From the NCBI RefSeq assembly GCF_021654455.1, contig NZ_AP024276.1, forward strand, positions 372,001 to 436,000: DNA of 64,000 bases. Direction: 5' to 3'. The position numbers and the translations under genes were made by a program. Origin of the DNA: Streptococcus parasuis (GTDB taxonomy: Bacteria > Bacillota > Bacilli > Lactobacillales > Streptococcaceae). Positions 1 through 9,395 of the stretch are shown piece by piece. Under the pieces are notes generated by a model, which was not told where the DNA came from, ran no database searches, and saw nothing but the letters and a program-made list of their open reading frames with translations. Numbering within the stretch: position 1 is the first letter of the stretch; the number at the start of each line of letters is the position of its first letter.

Positions 1-1398
<1,398 letters not shown>

Positions 1399-1400
1399 AG

Positions 1401-1510
1401 ATAAGTAACGAAGGCGTTACAAATTCTGTATGAAAATAGGAAACTGACGCAGAGTCAACAGACTCTAGGAAGTTTATCTTTTTCACTAAGAATTTAGCCT
1501 GAGTACAATT
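1401..1510 (+). repeat. Palindromic intergenic repeat (family A) in the 23S-5S spacer
   Basis: The spacer holds an element running from ATAAGTAACGAAGGCG to TGAGTACAATT. Its inner arms are TGAAAATAGGAAACT and AGTTTATCTTTTTCA, which are imperfectly complementary. Its centre is a hairpin, AGAGTC-AACA-GACTCT. The same arms with different central hairpins recur at 1921-2020, 41277-41385, 44427-44539 and, inverted, at 58801-59429. It would be transcribed within the rRNA precursor, so it could affect processing; that is inference. Confidence 0.75.
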
Positions 1511-1591
1511 AAAACCGAAGTCAATATTGACAGCGTTGGTAAAACTTGTTAGAATATAGATATTCAATTTTGAGTTGACAAGACTCAGTAG

Positions 1592-1706
1592 TTAAGTGAC
1601 GATAGCCTAGGAGATACACCTGTACCCATGCCGAACACAGCAGTTAAGCCCTAGAACGCCTGAAGTAGTTGGGGGTTGCCCCCTGTTAGATACGGTAGTC
1701 GCTTAG
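1592..1706 (+). rRNA. rrf: 5S ribosomal RNA
   Basis: A 115-nt 5S rRNA in the usual place after 23S. The ends pair (TTAAGTGAC with GTCGCTTAG) and the interior has the conserved CCCATGCCGAACACAG and GTTGGGGGTTGCCCCCT blocks of low-GC Gram-positive 5S RNA. It is followed by the tRNA cluster on the same strand. Confidence 0.96.
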
Positions 1707-1732
1707 CAAGATTTGGAGAGAAATCTCCATAT

Positions 1733-1830
1733 GGGAGTTTAGCTTAGTTGAAAGTGAGAGGAATTCGAGCTTTCAAGTTGGAGATGAGGAAAACGAAGTT
1801 TTCTCCATTGCCCAGCTGAGCTAAGTCCCA
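1733..1830 (+). repeat. Degenerate tRNA-Val-like inverted repeat with an internal double hairpin
   Basis: GGGAGTTTAGCTTAGTTG at 1733 closely copies the first 18 bases of the tRNA-Val gene that begins at 1837 (GGGAGTTTAGCTCAGCTG). The segment ends with CAGCTGAGCTAAGTCCCA, which is nearly the reverse complement of the same tRNA 5' part. The two ends can pair. Between them are two more hairpins (TTGAAAG with CTTTCAA, GGAAAAC with GTTTTCT) separated by GTTGGAGATGAGG. That is the same module layout as the intergenic repeats near 36.9, 41.6 and 46.5 kb. No complete second tRNA can be folded, so it is scored as a repeat. Confidence 0.55.
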
Positions 1831-1836
1831 CCCATT

Positions 1837-1909
1837 GGGAGTTTAGCTCAGCTGGGAGAGCATCTGCCTTACAAGCAGAGGGTCAGCGGTTCGATCCCGT
1901 TAACTCCCA
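1837..1909 (+). tRNA. tRNA-Val (TAC)
   Basis: 73 nt with acceptor GGGAGTT/AACTCCC and discriminator A. The anticodon loop CTTACAA gives TAC. The T-loop is GGTTCGATCCC. It is the first tRNA after 5S. CCA is not encoded. Confidence 0.97.
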
Positions 1910-1920
1910 TATCATGTTAC

Positions 1921-2020
1921 TAAAAGCGTTAAGAAATCCGTATGAAAATAGGAAACTGACACAGAGTCGATGACTCTAGGAAGTCTATCTTTTTCACTAG
2001 GATTTTAGCTTGAGTACAGA
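1921..2020 (+). repeat. Palindromic intergenic repeat (family A) between tRNA-Val and tRNA-Asp
   Basis: Second copy of the element seen in the 23S-5S spacer. It starts with AAGCGTTAAGAAATCCG, continues with TGAAAATAGGAAACTGAC, has the central hairpin AGAGTC-GAT-GACTCT, then the arm TCTATCTTTTTCA, and ends in TGAGTACAGA. The loop differs from the first copy but the stem is kept. Confidence 0.75.
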
Positions 2021-2022
2021 TA

Positions 2023-2095
2023 GGTCCCGTAGTGTAGCGGTTATCACGTCGCCCTGTCACGGCGAAGATCGCGGGTTCGATTCCCGTCGGGACCG
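2023..2095 (+). tRNA. tRNA-Asp (GTC)
   Basis: 73 nt. The acceptor is GGTCCCG/CGGGACC with discriminator G. The anticodon loop CTGTCAC gives GTC and the T-loop is GGGTTCGATTCCC. It begins three bases after the preceding repeat element. Confidence 0.97.
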
Positions 2096-2135
2096 TTGAA
2101 ACATCACAGTATGATGTTTCAAGTAATATAAAAAA

Positions 2136-2208
2136 GACTCGTTAGCTCAGTTGGTAGAGCAATTGACTTTTAATCAATGGGTCGCTGGTTCGAGCCCAGC
2201 ACGAGTCA
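2136..2208 (+). tRNA. tRNA-Lys (TTT)
   Basis: 73 nt. The acceptor is GACTCGT/ACGAGTC with discriminator A. The anticodon loop CTTTTAA gives TTT. It sits three bases before the next tRNA, as expected for a polycistronic tRNA transcript. Confidence 0.97.
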
Positions 2209-2211
2209 TAT

Positions 2212-2293
2212 GCGGGTTTGGCGGAATTGGCAGACGCACCAGATTTAGGATCTGGCGCTTTCGGGCGTGGGGGTTCAAGTCCCTTAACCCGCA
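2212..2293 (+). tRNA. tRNA-Leu (TAG)
   Basis: 82-nt class II tRNA with a long variable arm (GGCGCTTTCGGGCGT). The acceptor GCGGGTT pairs with AACCCGC. The anticodon loop TTTAGGA gives TAG. Confidence 0.96.
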
Positions 2294-2308
2294 TAGGAAT
2301 AGAAATAG

Positions 2309-2381
2309 GCCGGCTTAGCTCAGTTGGTAGAGCATCTGATTTGTAATCAGAGGGTCGCGTGTTCAAGTCATGTAGCCGGCA
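2309..2381 (+). tRNA. tRNA-Thr (TGT)
   Basis: 73 nt. The acceptor is GCCGGCT/AGCCGGC. The anticodon loop TTTGTAA gives TGT. The T-arm (GTGTTCAAGTCAT) is weaker than usual but the fold is complete. Confidence 0.96.
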
Positions 2382-2393
2382 TTCAGAAGAATT

Positions 2394-2465
2394 GCGAACG
2401 TAGTTCAGTGGTAGAACACCACCTTGCCAAGGTGGGGGTCGCGGGTTCGAATCCCGTCGTTCGCT
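2394..2465 (+). tRNA. tRNA-Gly (GCC)
   Basis: 72 nt. The acceptor is GCGAACG/CGTTCGC with discriminator T. The anticodon loop TTGCCAA gives GCC. The short D-arm GTTCAGTGGTAGAAC is typical of tRNA-Gly. Confidence 0.96.
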
Positions 2466-2471
2466 TTAGGA

Positions 2472-2555
2472 GCCGGGGTGGCGGAACTGGCAGACGCACA
2501 GGACTTAAAATCCTGCGATGGCAACATCGTACCGGTTCGATTCCGGTCCTCGGCA
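2472..2555 (+). tRNA. tRNA-Leu (TAA)
   Basis: 84-nt class II tRNA. The acceptor GCCGGGG pairs with CCTCGGC with one G-T pair. The anticodon loop CTTAAAA gives TAA. The long variable arm is GCGATGGCAACATCGT. Confidence 0.96.
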
Positions 2556-2574
2556 TGGACTACATATATAGTTA

Positions 2575-2648
2575 GCACCCTTAGCTCAACTGGATAGAGT
2601 ACCTGACTACGAATCAGGCGGTTAGAGGTTCGACTCCTCTAGGGTGCA
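2575..2648 (+). tRNA. tRNA-Arg (ACG)
   Basis: 74 nt. The acceptor is GCACCCT/AGGGTGC. The anticodon loop CTACGAA gives ACG, expected to be deaminated to ICG by TadA. Confidence 0.96.
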
Positions 2649-2695
2649 TCACTCGCTTAATGGAGACGTTAGGGGAGCTTTATTTTTAATGATAT

Positions 2696-2769
2696 CGGGA
2701 AGTAGCTCAGCTTGGTAGAGTACTTGGTTTGGGACCAAGGTGTCGCAGGTTCGAATCCTGTCTTCCCGA
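2696..2769 (+). tRNA. tRNA-Pro (TGG)
   Basis: 74 nt. The acceptor is CGGGAAG/CTTCCCG. The anticodon loop TTTGGGA gives TGG. It is the last tRNA of the cluster and is followed eight bases later by a terminator hairpin. Confidence 0.96.
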
Positions 2770-2776
2770 TTAATCC

Positions 2777-2799
2777 AGAGAACTTAAGGTTCTCTTTTT
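2777..2799 (+). terminator. Intrinsic terminator of the rRNA/tRNA cluster
   Basis: Stem AGAGAAC with GTTCTCT, a five-base loop, then a T-run. It is placed directly after tRNA-Pro and would end the rRNA-tRNA transcript. Confidence 0.85.
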
Positions 2800-2950
2800 G
2801 GCTCTTTGTCAACTGTAGTGGGTAGATGAAAAGCTAACACCTAGAGAGGACGAACTTCGTTCTCTCTTTCTTTATGTTCAAAGCAATCAAAATCCGTTTT
2901 TTAAAGTTTTCAAAGTTCCTGAAACCAAAGGCATTTCTTTTTTTTATTTT
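2800..2950 (-). pseudogene. 3' remnant of an ISL3-family transposase with its terminal repeat
   Basis: Read on the minus strand, about 35 codons remain open. They encode the ending RNAFGFRNFENFKKRILIAL followed by a basic tail and a TAG (complement of 2834-2836). This looks like the C-terminus of streptococcal ISL3-type (IS1167/IS1193-like) transposases, recalled from memory. Outside it lies GGCTCTTTGTCAACTGTAGT at 2800, which resembles the terminal inverted repeat of that group. An in-frame stop sits just upstream of the open stretch and the rest of the gene is missing. The IS66-family element lies next to it. Confidence 0.6.
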
Positions 2951-3024
2951 TAAATTTCGTAAGCGCCCAATAACAAAGTATATTGAAAAAGGCTCCAAAG
3001 TCCTGTCGACTCTGGAACCTTTTT

Positions 3025-4537
3025 CTATTTACATGCTCTTTTAATTTTTTCCTTCCATGGCAAATAAGCCTCTAGCACCTCTTTTTTTGCGAGCGTCTCC
3101 TCGTTAGGTAAGTGTTCTAGAAGATAGGTCATATATTTTTCTGCATCAAGGCCATGTCGTTTAGCAGTTTCCAAAAGACTCAGAATGACAGCTGTCGATT
3201 TGGCTCCCTCAAAGCTCTGAGAGAATAACCAATTTTTTCTGCCAATCACTAAGGTCTTCATTGCCCTCTCAGCCATATTGTTAGACAAGACTAAGTCACC
3301 GTCCGAGAGAACGGTTCGGAAAGTGGTTTCGTAGTTGAGGCTATACTCTATTGCAGTGCCCAATTTGGAGCCTGGCAAAACAGATTGCTCACGACACCAG
3401 TCAAAGAATTCGTCCATCAAGGGAGCCAACTCTGTCTGGCGTTTATGCAGTCGCTCCTCGCTAGACAAGTCAGCCCAGTCATTCTCTAAGGCAAATAGGC
3501 GGTCGCAATAGGCTAATCCCTTGGCTCCTAATGAAGTCTTGTCGGTCTTCTTAGGAGTCGCCTCAAAAAACTTTCGTCTGACGTGAGCCCAACAGCCAAC
3601 CAGCTGAGCCTTGTCTAATTGACGATAAGCACTCCACATGTCACAATGAACGTAGCCCGCATAGTCCCCAAGAAATTTCTCCACAACTAAGCCACTCCGT
3701 CGTTTGTCGTGATGATAGAGGGTGATACCCTTTTTCTCATGCTTACCAGACAAGAAGGTCCAGTAGAAGGTTAACTCACTATCATTTTCTAAGACCTTGT
3801 AGGAGGTCTCATCCGCATGAAGAATAGGCTGCTCCAACAATTTCTCGTGCAACAGGTCATAAATTGGTTCGAAATAATACTGACTAGACTTGATGTGCCA
3901 GTTGGCTATTTCCTTCCGACTGATTGGCAGACCAAGCTTATGCCAGTCCTCTTCCTGACGGTAATTGGGCACCTTAAGATTGAACTTCTGATGAATAGTA
4001 TGGGCGATAATAGAAGCCGAACCCAAGCTGTGTGCCAAAGGTGCCTTAGGAACGGGAGCCTTGATAATCTTATCGCTTAGATTCTTCTGACTACATGCCT
4101 GACACTTGTATGCGTGTTGAACATGGTCAATCCGCTTTAATTGTGCGGGAATAAAGACCAACTCTTGTCGTTGAACAGTAGAACCAATCTCTTTCAACTG
4201 TCCATGACAGTCTGGACAAGTGCAGTCTTCACCCTGCAGTTCGTGATGAACAATCTCTGGAGTGAACTGACTAAAAATAGCCTGACGAACTCCCTTAGCT
4301 TTCTTGCGTTTATAGGTAATCGTTTCTGTTTCAACTGGGTAAGTCAGCTTCTTCTTCAGGGAGACTTTCCTCCCCAAACAAGCTCAGCTGACCGGGTTGA
4401 TACACAACCTTCTCTGATGATTTTCCGTAGAGTTTCTGTCTCAGATACTCAACCTGTTCACGAAGGAGAGTGAGTTCATTAGCCATCATCTCTATCGTTT
4501 TTGACTGTGTTTCAATAATTTTTTCTAGTGATGACAT
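3025..4537 (-). pseudogene. tnpC: IS66 transposase TnpC, split by a frameshift
   Basis: DDE-type transposase of the IS66 family in two overlapping frames. The N-terminal piece (ATG at 4537 with AAGGAG upstream, stop at 4331) has the leucine-rich coiled coil and the GQLSLFGEE-acidic stretch. The rest (3025 to about 4377, 450 codons open) has a zinc-finger-like CTCPDCHG...CQACS region, the HADETSYK catalytic block with its Asp and the later NNMAERAMK block with the Glu. Moving between the frames needs a +1 shift between about 4377 and 4331. The only start for the second frame is a TTG inside the first piece without a Shine-Dalgarno, so it is not a separate gene. The cause could be a mutation or a programmed frameshift; nothing in the overlap is an obvious slippery site. 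Confidence 0.85.
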
Positions 4538-4587
4538 AACCAATCTCCTTCTTTTTGTCTTATTATACACAAAGAAAAGCCATGATT

Positions 4588-4938
4588 TCAATAGAAATCA
4601 CGACTTTTTGAAACATTTATTTTTGGACTGATAGAAAAACCTTTCATGAGCCAGTCCACCTGTTCGGAAGTGAGGGCTTTAACCTCCTCTTCATTGTTTG
4701 GCCAGGTCAATTTCCCATTTTCAAAACGTTTATACAATAACCAAAATCCCTGTCCATCCCAGTAAAGAGCTTTGAACCGGTCTTTTCGACCTCCGCAGAA
4801 GAGATAGACCTGACCTGAAAAGGGATCCAGATTGAATTGACTTTTGACAAGGTAGGCGAGAGAATCAATCCCTTGACGCATATCTGTTTTCCCGCAAACC
4901 AAATAGACTTGACCTAAATCACTGAGCCGGATTGTCAT
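4588..4938 (-). CDS. tnpB: IS66 family accessory protein TnpB
   Basis: 116 aa. Full-length IS66 Orf2-type protein: the N-terminus has LGQVYLVCGKTDMRQGID, followed by VYLFCGGRKDRFKALYWDG and the WLLYKRFENG motif, the standard signature of the family. It overlaps the upstream small ORF by 20 nt and is followed by tnpC. It is needed with TnpC for transposition in characterised IS66 elements; its biochemical role is not settled. Confidence 0.92.
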   Translation of the reverse strand: MTIRLSDLGQVYLVCGKTDMRQGIDSLAYLVKSQFNLDPFSGQVYLFCGGRKDRFKALYWDGQGFWLLYKRFENGKLTWPNNEEEVKALTSEQVDWLMKGFSISPKINVSKSRDFY

Positions 4939-5104
4939 AGAACAGTACCTTATCCAAGATTGTTTCCAATACCTCTTGGTTGATAGAGTGAAAGAAAGTG
5001 AGTTCTACTTTTTCGAGACGAATTTTCATCAGAATCTCATTTCTACTTTTCTTTTTAAAGCGTCGTGATTTGGGAACAGTCAATGGGACAATGGGTTGTG
5101 ACAT
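4919..5104 (-). CDS. IS66 family small accessory protein (TnpA-type)
   Basis: 61 aa from the ATG at 5104, chosen because GGAGG lies just upstream (minus strand CTGGAGGATTTTTTTATG). An upstream start at 5218 is open but falls outside the element and has no ribosome site. The protein is basic in the middle (KSRRFKKKSRNE) and has no clear motif. Its position first in the IS66 operon and its overlap with tnpB identify it as the small first ORF of the element. Confidence 0.75.
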   Translation of the reverse strand: MSQPIVPLTVPKSRRFKKKSRNEILMKIRLEKVELTFFHSINQEVLETILDKVLFYDNPAQ

Positions 5105-5195
5105 AAAAAAATCCTCCAGTTTTTTTATTACAGTATACTGGAGGAGTGAATGATTGGATAGGTACCTTGTTATGGGGCGCTTACTAAATTTCAGA

Positions 5196-5225
5196 GAAAA
5201 AAGTCCGAATAGTGGCATTCGGACT
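5196..5225 (-). terminator. Terminator of rlmCD
   Basis: On the minus strand AGTCCGAAT pairs with ATTCGGACT around a six-base loop, followed by TTTTTT. It lies 14 nt after the rlmCD stop codon. Confidence 0.85.
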
Positions 5226-5238
5226 ATATGATGATGAG

Positions 5239-6594
5239 TTATTCGGTTCTTGTTAATTTCACAACCGCCTCTGTTCTAGCGGTATGAGGGAACATGTCAA
5301 CAGATTGAATATATTCAACCTGGTAGGCTTTAGTTAATTCAACCAAGTCTCTTGCGAGTGTCGAAACATTACAAGAAACATAGACCATTTTTGATGGTTT
5401 GTACTTAAGGATTGTTTTTAGGAGTTTTTCGTCTATTCCAGTCCGTGGAGGATCAACAATGAGTGCATCTGCGTGATATCCTTCTTGATACCATTTTGGA
5501 ATTATATCTTCAGCTTTACCGGCTTCGTAATGTGTATTATTTAGCCCCATTCGTCTAGCATTTGCTTTTGCATCTTCAATTGCTTCGGGAATAATATCCA
5601 TACCACGTAATGATTTGACTTTTCTGGCAAAGGCAAAGCCGATAGTACCAACTCCGCAGTAGGCATCAATGAGGTCTTCATCTCCAGTAATATCCAAAGC
5701 TTTTACTGCTTCATTGTAAAGTACTTCGGTTTGCTGGGGATTTAATTGGTAAAATGCCCGAGGTGATAGAGAAAAATCATAGTCCAACACAGCCTCATCA
5801 ATAGCTTGTTTCCCCCACAGTATTTCAGTTTTTTCTCCATAGACTTCACTTGTTTTTTGTTTGTTCCAGTTTAAGGCAATTGTAACGATACTTGGAAACT
5901 GACTGATGAGTTCATCAATTAGTTTGATAAGATTAACTTGACAAGAGGTGATAAAAATTAGTTGGACTTCTCCCGTCTGACGAGCTCTACGTACCATGAC
6001 AGTGCGAATACCTTGTTCCTTGCGTTCGTTGTAAATTGGGATACGGTGCTTAGTGAGGAGTTCCGCAACACTGTTAATAATTCTCTGTGTTTCTTGATCC
6101 TGGACATAACAGTCAGTAATTCCAATTAGACGATGTGAATTTTCTGCATATAATCCAGCTTTGACGCCACCTTTAGTAGTACGAGTTTGAAATTGTAATT
6201 TGGCACGGTAGTGACTGGGGTGATCCATCCCAATGGTTGGATGGATGGTGTATTGCTCGTAGCCAGAAGGTTTGAATTTTTTTAGTGCTTGCTGTAGCAA
6301 GTCTTTTTTAAAATCCAATTGCTTATCATAGCGGAGGTGCATGATTTGGCAACCGCCACAGACTTCATAAATAGCACAAGGTGGTGTGACACGGAATTTG
6401 GATTGCTTGTTGATTTTCAATAATTTTGCCTCAACAAAATTCCGTTTGATTGAGGTAATTTGGCAATATATTTCTTCACCTTTAAGAACACCGGGAACAA
6501 AGACAAGCGTTTTTTGATAAAAACCTATTCCTTCTCCATTGATGCCCATTCGTTTAATTTTTAAGGGGATTCGTTGATTAACTTGTAGATTCAT
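5239..6594 (-). CDS. rlmCD: 23S rRNA (uracil-C5) methyltransferase, RlmD/RlmCD family
   Basis: 451 aa. SAM-dependent methyltransferase that makes 5-methyluridine in 23S rRNA. An N-terminal TRAM domain (about 1-60) is followed by the iron-sulfur cysteines C73, C79, C82 ([10 protein letters not shown]) and C162. The Rossmann methyltransferase half has [10 protein letters not shown], the VDPPRTG motif, the nucleophile C408 in VSCN and a C-terminal Glu in HTARTEAV. In Gram-positives a single enzyme of this family (RlmCD) can modify both U747 and U1939; which sites this one modifies cannot be read from sequence. It is divergent from recX with 37 bp between the start codons. Confidence 0.9.
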   Translation of the reverse strand: MNLQVNQRIPLKIKRMGINGEGIGFYQKTLVFVPGVLKGEEIYCQITSIKRNFVEAKLLKINKQSKFRVTPPCAIYEVCGGCQIMHLRYDKQLDFKKDLLQQALKKFKPSGYEQYTIHPTIGMDHPSHYRAKLQFQTRTTKGGVKAGLYAENSHRLIGITDCYVQDQETQRIINSVAELLTKHRIPIYNERKEQGIRTVMVRRARQTGEVQLIFITSCQVNLIKLIDELISQFPSIVTIALNWNKQKTSEVYGEKTEILWGKQAIDEAVLDYDFSLSPRAFYQLNPQQTEVLYNEAVKALDITGDEDLIDAYCGVGTIGFAFARKVKSLRGMDIIPEAIEDAKANARRMGLNNTHYEAGKAEDIIPKWYQEGYHADALIVDPPRTGIDEKLLKTILKYKPSKMVYVSCNVSTLARDLVELTKAYQVEYIQSVDMFPHTARTEAVVKLTRTE

Positions 6595-6631
6595 ATTATT
6601 ATTTTACCGAAAATTCCTGTATAATGAAAGA

Positions 6632-7408
6632 ATGAGAATAACAAAAATTGTAAAGAAAAAAAGACTATATTTATTAGAGCTTAATAGTCAAGAATCTTTG
6701 TATATAACTGAGGATACAATTGTTCGTTTTATGTTGAGTAAGGGTAAGGAAATCACTGAAAATGAACTTCAAGAAATTCGTGATTTTGCTCAGTTCTCTT
6801 ATGGAAAAAATTTAGCTTTATATTATATTTCTTTCAAACAGCGAACAAAGAAAGAAGTGTTGGATTATTTAAAAAAATATGAAATTGAAGAAGCAAATGC
6901 TGTGAAAATTATTGCCGTTCTAGAAGAAGAGAAATGGATTAATGATAAGAGTTATGTGGAAACCTACGTTCGACAAAATGGGTTGAATGGTGACAAGGGT
7001 CCGGCTCTGATTCGGCAGAAATTAATCACGAAAGGGATTTCTAAATCTGTTATTGATAGTTGTTTAGTTGAGGTAGATTTTTCTGAGCTGGCTGAAAAGG
7101 TTGCTGAAAAATTGCTTAGAAAGTATCAGGATAAATTACCTATTCGAGCTCTGCAGGATAAGATTGTTCAAGGATTGATGAATAAGGGGTTTACGTATGA
7201 CTTGGCAAGAAAAACGGTTAGTCAGTTAGATATTTCAGCAGATGACAATATGGAAGTAGATTTAATTAGTAAGGAATTAGAGAAACAGTATCGAAAATAT
7301 AGTCGAAAATATGATGGATATGAGTTGAAACAGCGTTTGATTCAGGCTTTAGCAAGGAAAGGTTTCGAGTTTGATCGGATTCAGGCAGTGCTTAGGGATT
7401 ATCTGTGA
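6632..7408 (+). CDS. recX: Regulatory protein RecX
   Basis: 258 aa. The protein is made of tandem three-helix repeats rich in Lys and Glu, characteristic of RecX, with family phrases such as [19 protein letters not shown] and [12 protein letters not shown]. RecX binds and modulates RecA filaments, usually as an inhibitor. The start is the ATG 37 bp from the divergent rlmCD start, with a TATAAT-like box (TGTATAATG) just upstream. The mRNA would be almost leaderless, as no clear Shine-Dalgarno precedes the ATG. Confidence 0.93.
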   Translation: MRITKIVKKKRLYLLELNSQESLYITEDTIVRFMLSKGKEITENELQEIRDFAQFSYGKNLALYYISFKQRTKKEVLDYLKKYEIEEANAVKIIAVLEEEKWINDKSYVETYVRQNGLNGDKGPALIRQKLITKGISKSVIDSCLVEVDFSELAEKVAEKLLRKYQDKLPIRALQDKIVQGLMNKGFTYDLARKTVSQLDISADDNMEVDLISKELEKQYRKYSRKYDGYELKQRLIQALARKGFEFDRIQAVLRDYL

Positions 7409-7484
7409 TGAAATATTCCCACATGAGTCAAAAATATGATATAATGATAAAGATAAATTGAAATTGTAGAAAGTTGGTAACAGT

Positions 7485-8018
7485 GTGAAATTACCAAGAG
7501 AAGGCGACTTTATTACAATTCAAAGTTATAAGCATGACGGAAAAATCCATCGCACTTGGCGTGATACCATGGTATTAAAGACAACAGAACATGCAATCAT
7601 TGGAGTCAATAATCATACTTTAGTGACAGAAAATGATGGCAGACGTTGGGTAACAAGAGAACCAGCTATCGTATATTTTCATAAAAAATACTGGTTTAAT
7701 ATCATTGCAATGATTCGTGAAAATGGTGTTTCTTATTATTGTAATCTTGCTAGTCCGTTTGTATTAGACAACGAAGCACTCAAATATATTGATTATGATT
7801 TGGATGTGAAAGTCTTTGCGGATGGTGAAAAAAGATTACTTGATGTGGATGAATATGAACGACATCGCAAGGATATGAAGTATTCAGATGATATTGATTA
7901 TATTTTGAAGGAAAATGTAAAAATATTGGTTGATTGGATTAATCATCAACGTGGGCCATTCTCTCCTGCCTATGTAAATATCTGGTATAAGCGCTATTTA
8001 GAACTGAGAAGTCGATAA
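7485..8018 (+). CDS. ntdP: DUF402 family nucleoside tri-/diphosphatase
   Basis: 177 aa. Full-length match to the streptococcal/staphylococcal DUF402 protein characterised as NtdP, which hydrolyses nucleoside tri- and diphosphates. The N-terminal beta-barrel region carries [12 protein letters not shown] and the conserved core is [13 protein letters not shown]...YYCNLASP...YIDYDLDV, with the acidic and aromatic residues of the fold. The start is a GTG (7485); the ribosome site AGAAAG-TTGG is weak. It has its own -10 box (TATAAT at 7440) downstream of recX and is followed by a terminator. Confidence 0.85.
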   Translation: MKLPREGDFITIQSYKHDGKIHRTWRDTMVLKTTEHAIIGVNNHTLVTENDGRRWVTREPAIVYFHKKYWFNIIAMIRENGVSYYCNLASPFVLDNEALKYIDYDLDVKVFADGEKRLLDVDEYERHRKDMKYSDDIDYILKENVKILVDWINHQRGPFSPAYVNIWYKRYLELRSR

Positions 8019-8030
8019 AGTTATTCAAGA

Positions 8031-8054
8031 AAAACCTGTTTAGCAGGCTTTTTT
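8031..8054 (+). terminator. Terminator after ntdP
   Basis: CCTG-TTTAG-CAGG with flanking A-run and T-run (AAAACCTG...CAGGCTTTTTTC), 12 nt after the ntdP stop. Confidence 0.75.
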
Positions 8055-8073
8055 CTTACTGTGAGGTAGAAAG

Positions 8074-8391
8074 ATGGCATTTGATAAGACGGTAGGGAGA
8101 TATGCAAGTTTTGGTATTGTCACTTCGCTCCCAGGTGAAGTGATTGATAGTTTCTGGTACGTCATTGATAACTATTTAAAGGGAGTTATCCCTTTGAAAA
8201 GTGTGATTCAATTTTCTATTAAAAACCGAGGTGGTAAAATTACCCTAGTTTTCTCACAAGAGCGGTATAAAAATGTGTTGGCGGTTGATTTGTCAAGTCG
8301 TTTCGATCCGTTTTATCCTTCTACAGTATTAGTTGTAGATAAGCAAGGACAGGAAACGATAACATTGCCTGATGAAGTTAGTTTTATTTAA
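8074..8391 (+). CDS. DUF960 domain protein of unknown function
   Basis: 105 aa with a good ribosome site (GTGAGGTAGAAAGATG). The order FDKTVGRYASFGIVTSLPGEV, IDSFWYVIDNYLKG and VLAVDLSSRFDPFYP matches the DUF960 family of streptococci and staphylococci as far as can be recognised by eye. There is no signal peptide or membrane segment, so it should be cytosolic. The role is not known. It lies alone between the ntdP terminator and a GntR regulator gene. Confidence 0.75.
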   Translation: MAFDKTVGRYASFGIVTSLPGEVIDSFWYVIDNYLKGVIPLKSVIQFSIKNRGGKITLVFSQERYKNVLAVDLSSRFDPFYPSTVLVVDKQGQETITLPDEVSFI

Positions 8392-8546
8392 TGAACAAAC
8401 ATACTCGTCATGCAAGTTAAAGTATTTCGAGTGGAAACTAGATTCCTCATCTGAATGAACATTTTATGGTTTGGAAAGACTATTTTATTAAAAAATGATA
8501 TAATAACAGTATAATATGATTTACCTAGTTGAAGTGAGGTTGCGCT

Positions 8547-9284
8547 ATGTCAATTAATGGCCAAGAAAAACCACTCTATTTACAATTAGTGGATGAGTTG
8601 GAAGTGAAAATTCGAGAAAGCATGGTGCCAAATGAAAAATTGTTTTCAGAGAGAGAATTAACGCATTTATATGGTGTAAGTCGTATTACAGTTCGGCTTG
8701 CGTTACAAGAATTAGAAAAACGTGGTTTGGTCTATAAAAAACATGGTAAAGGGACCTATGTTTCGGAAATTTCAGAACCAGCTGTTGATTTATCTCAGGT
8801 TTATAGCTTTACCGAGCAAATGAAAGTGATGGGTAAGGTACCACAAACTATAATTCTTTCATTTCAAGAAATAGAAGCTTCGGAATATATTTCACAGCAG
8901 TTGATGATTGATATTGGTGAACATGTTTATGAATTAGAACGACTACGTTTGGCAGATGGTATTCCGATGATGTTGGAGCGTACCTACATTCCGGCCTCTT
9001 TATTTGATGGACTAACTATTGCAGATTTGGATAATACAGCATTATACGAGGTATTCTCTGAAAAATATAATCAATTTATTCGAATGGCGGTCGAAGAGTT
9101 TTATGCTAGTATCGCCTTGGATAATGAAGCGAAGCTCTTGGGGGTAAGGGGAAATAGTCCTGTCCTTCATTTGTTACGAAAATCATACAATGATAAGAAT
9201 CGTATTATTGAGTATACGTTTAGCATTGCGAGGGCTGACCAATTTCGGTATCGGATGGTTCATAAGCCAATGAATGAAAACTAA
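8547..9284 (+). CDS. GntR/HutC family transcriptional regulator
   Basis: 245 aa. The N-terminal winged helix (about 8-75) contains the recognition region ELTHLYGVSRITVRLALQELEKRGL and the wing KKHGKGTYVS. The UTRA effector domain (about 85-240) senses a small ligand, usually a sugar phosphate in this subfamily. AGTGAGG precedes the ATG and two TATAAT boxes (8499 and 8510) lie in the 50 bp upstream. The target is not evident: the nearest metabolic operon (bgaC-PTS) has its own regulator, which is convergent with this gene. The ligand is unknown. Confidence 0.88.
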   Translation: MSINGQEKPLYLQLVDELEVKIRESMVPNEKLFSERELTHLYGVSRITVRLALQELEKRGLVYKKHGKGTYVSEISEPAVDLSQVYSFTEQMKVMGKVPQTIILSFQEIEASEYISQQLMIDIGEHVYELERLRLADGIPMMLERTYIPASLFDGLTIADLDNTALYEVFSEKYNQFIRMAVEEFYASIALDNEAKLLGVRGNSPVLHLLRKSYNDKNRIIEYTFSIARADQFRYRMVHKPMNEN

Positions 9285-9300
9285 GTCTGTAAATGATGTA

Positions 9301-9363
9301 AATAATAAAAAGATTGTATATAAAGTCAGATTAATGACCATTATATACAATCTTTTTATTATT
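9301..9363. terminator. Bidirectional terminator with a perfect 23-bp stem
   Basis: Bases 9301-9323 are the exact reverse complement of 9341-9363, with a 17-nt loop. The stem has A-runs on one side and T-runs on the other in both directions, so it can terminate both the upstream GntR gene and the convergent bgaR. Confidence 0.88.
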
Positions 9364-9395
9364 TATTGGAAGCAAAGTGTTTGTTTCAAAAGGAA

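Larger units (their letters stand above)
2959..5184 (-). mobile_element. Complete IS66-family insertion sequence with 8-bp target duplication
   Basis: The 2226-bp element is bounded by terminal inverted repeats that start GTAAGCGCCC and match at about 20 of the first 22 positions. The left end is at 2959 and the right end, read inward from 5184, is GTAAGCGCCCCATAACAAGG. The same 8 bp, TAAATTTC, lies immediately outside both ends (2951-2958 and 5185-5192); an 8-bp duplication is characteristic of IS66. Inside, on the minus strand, are the three genes of the family in order: small accessory ORF, TnpB and TnpC, the last interrupted by a frameshift. Intact ends and a perfect duplication point to a recent insertion. 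Confidence 0.93.

Noticed and set aside
3025..4377. Independent 450-aa transposase gene starting at a TTG
   Set aside because: The TTG lies inside the N-terminal tnpC frame, has no ribosome site, and the protein lacks the family N-terminus; treated as the frameshifted remainder of tnpC.
3817..4473. Plus-strand open frames inside the IS66 element
   Set aside because: Antisense shadows of tnpC without ribosome sites or family features.
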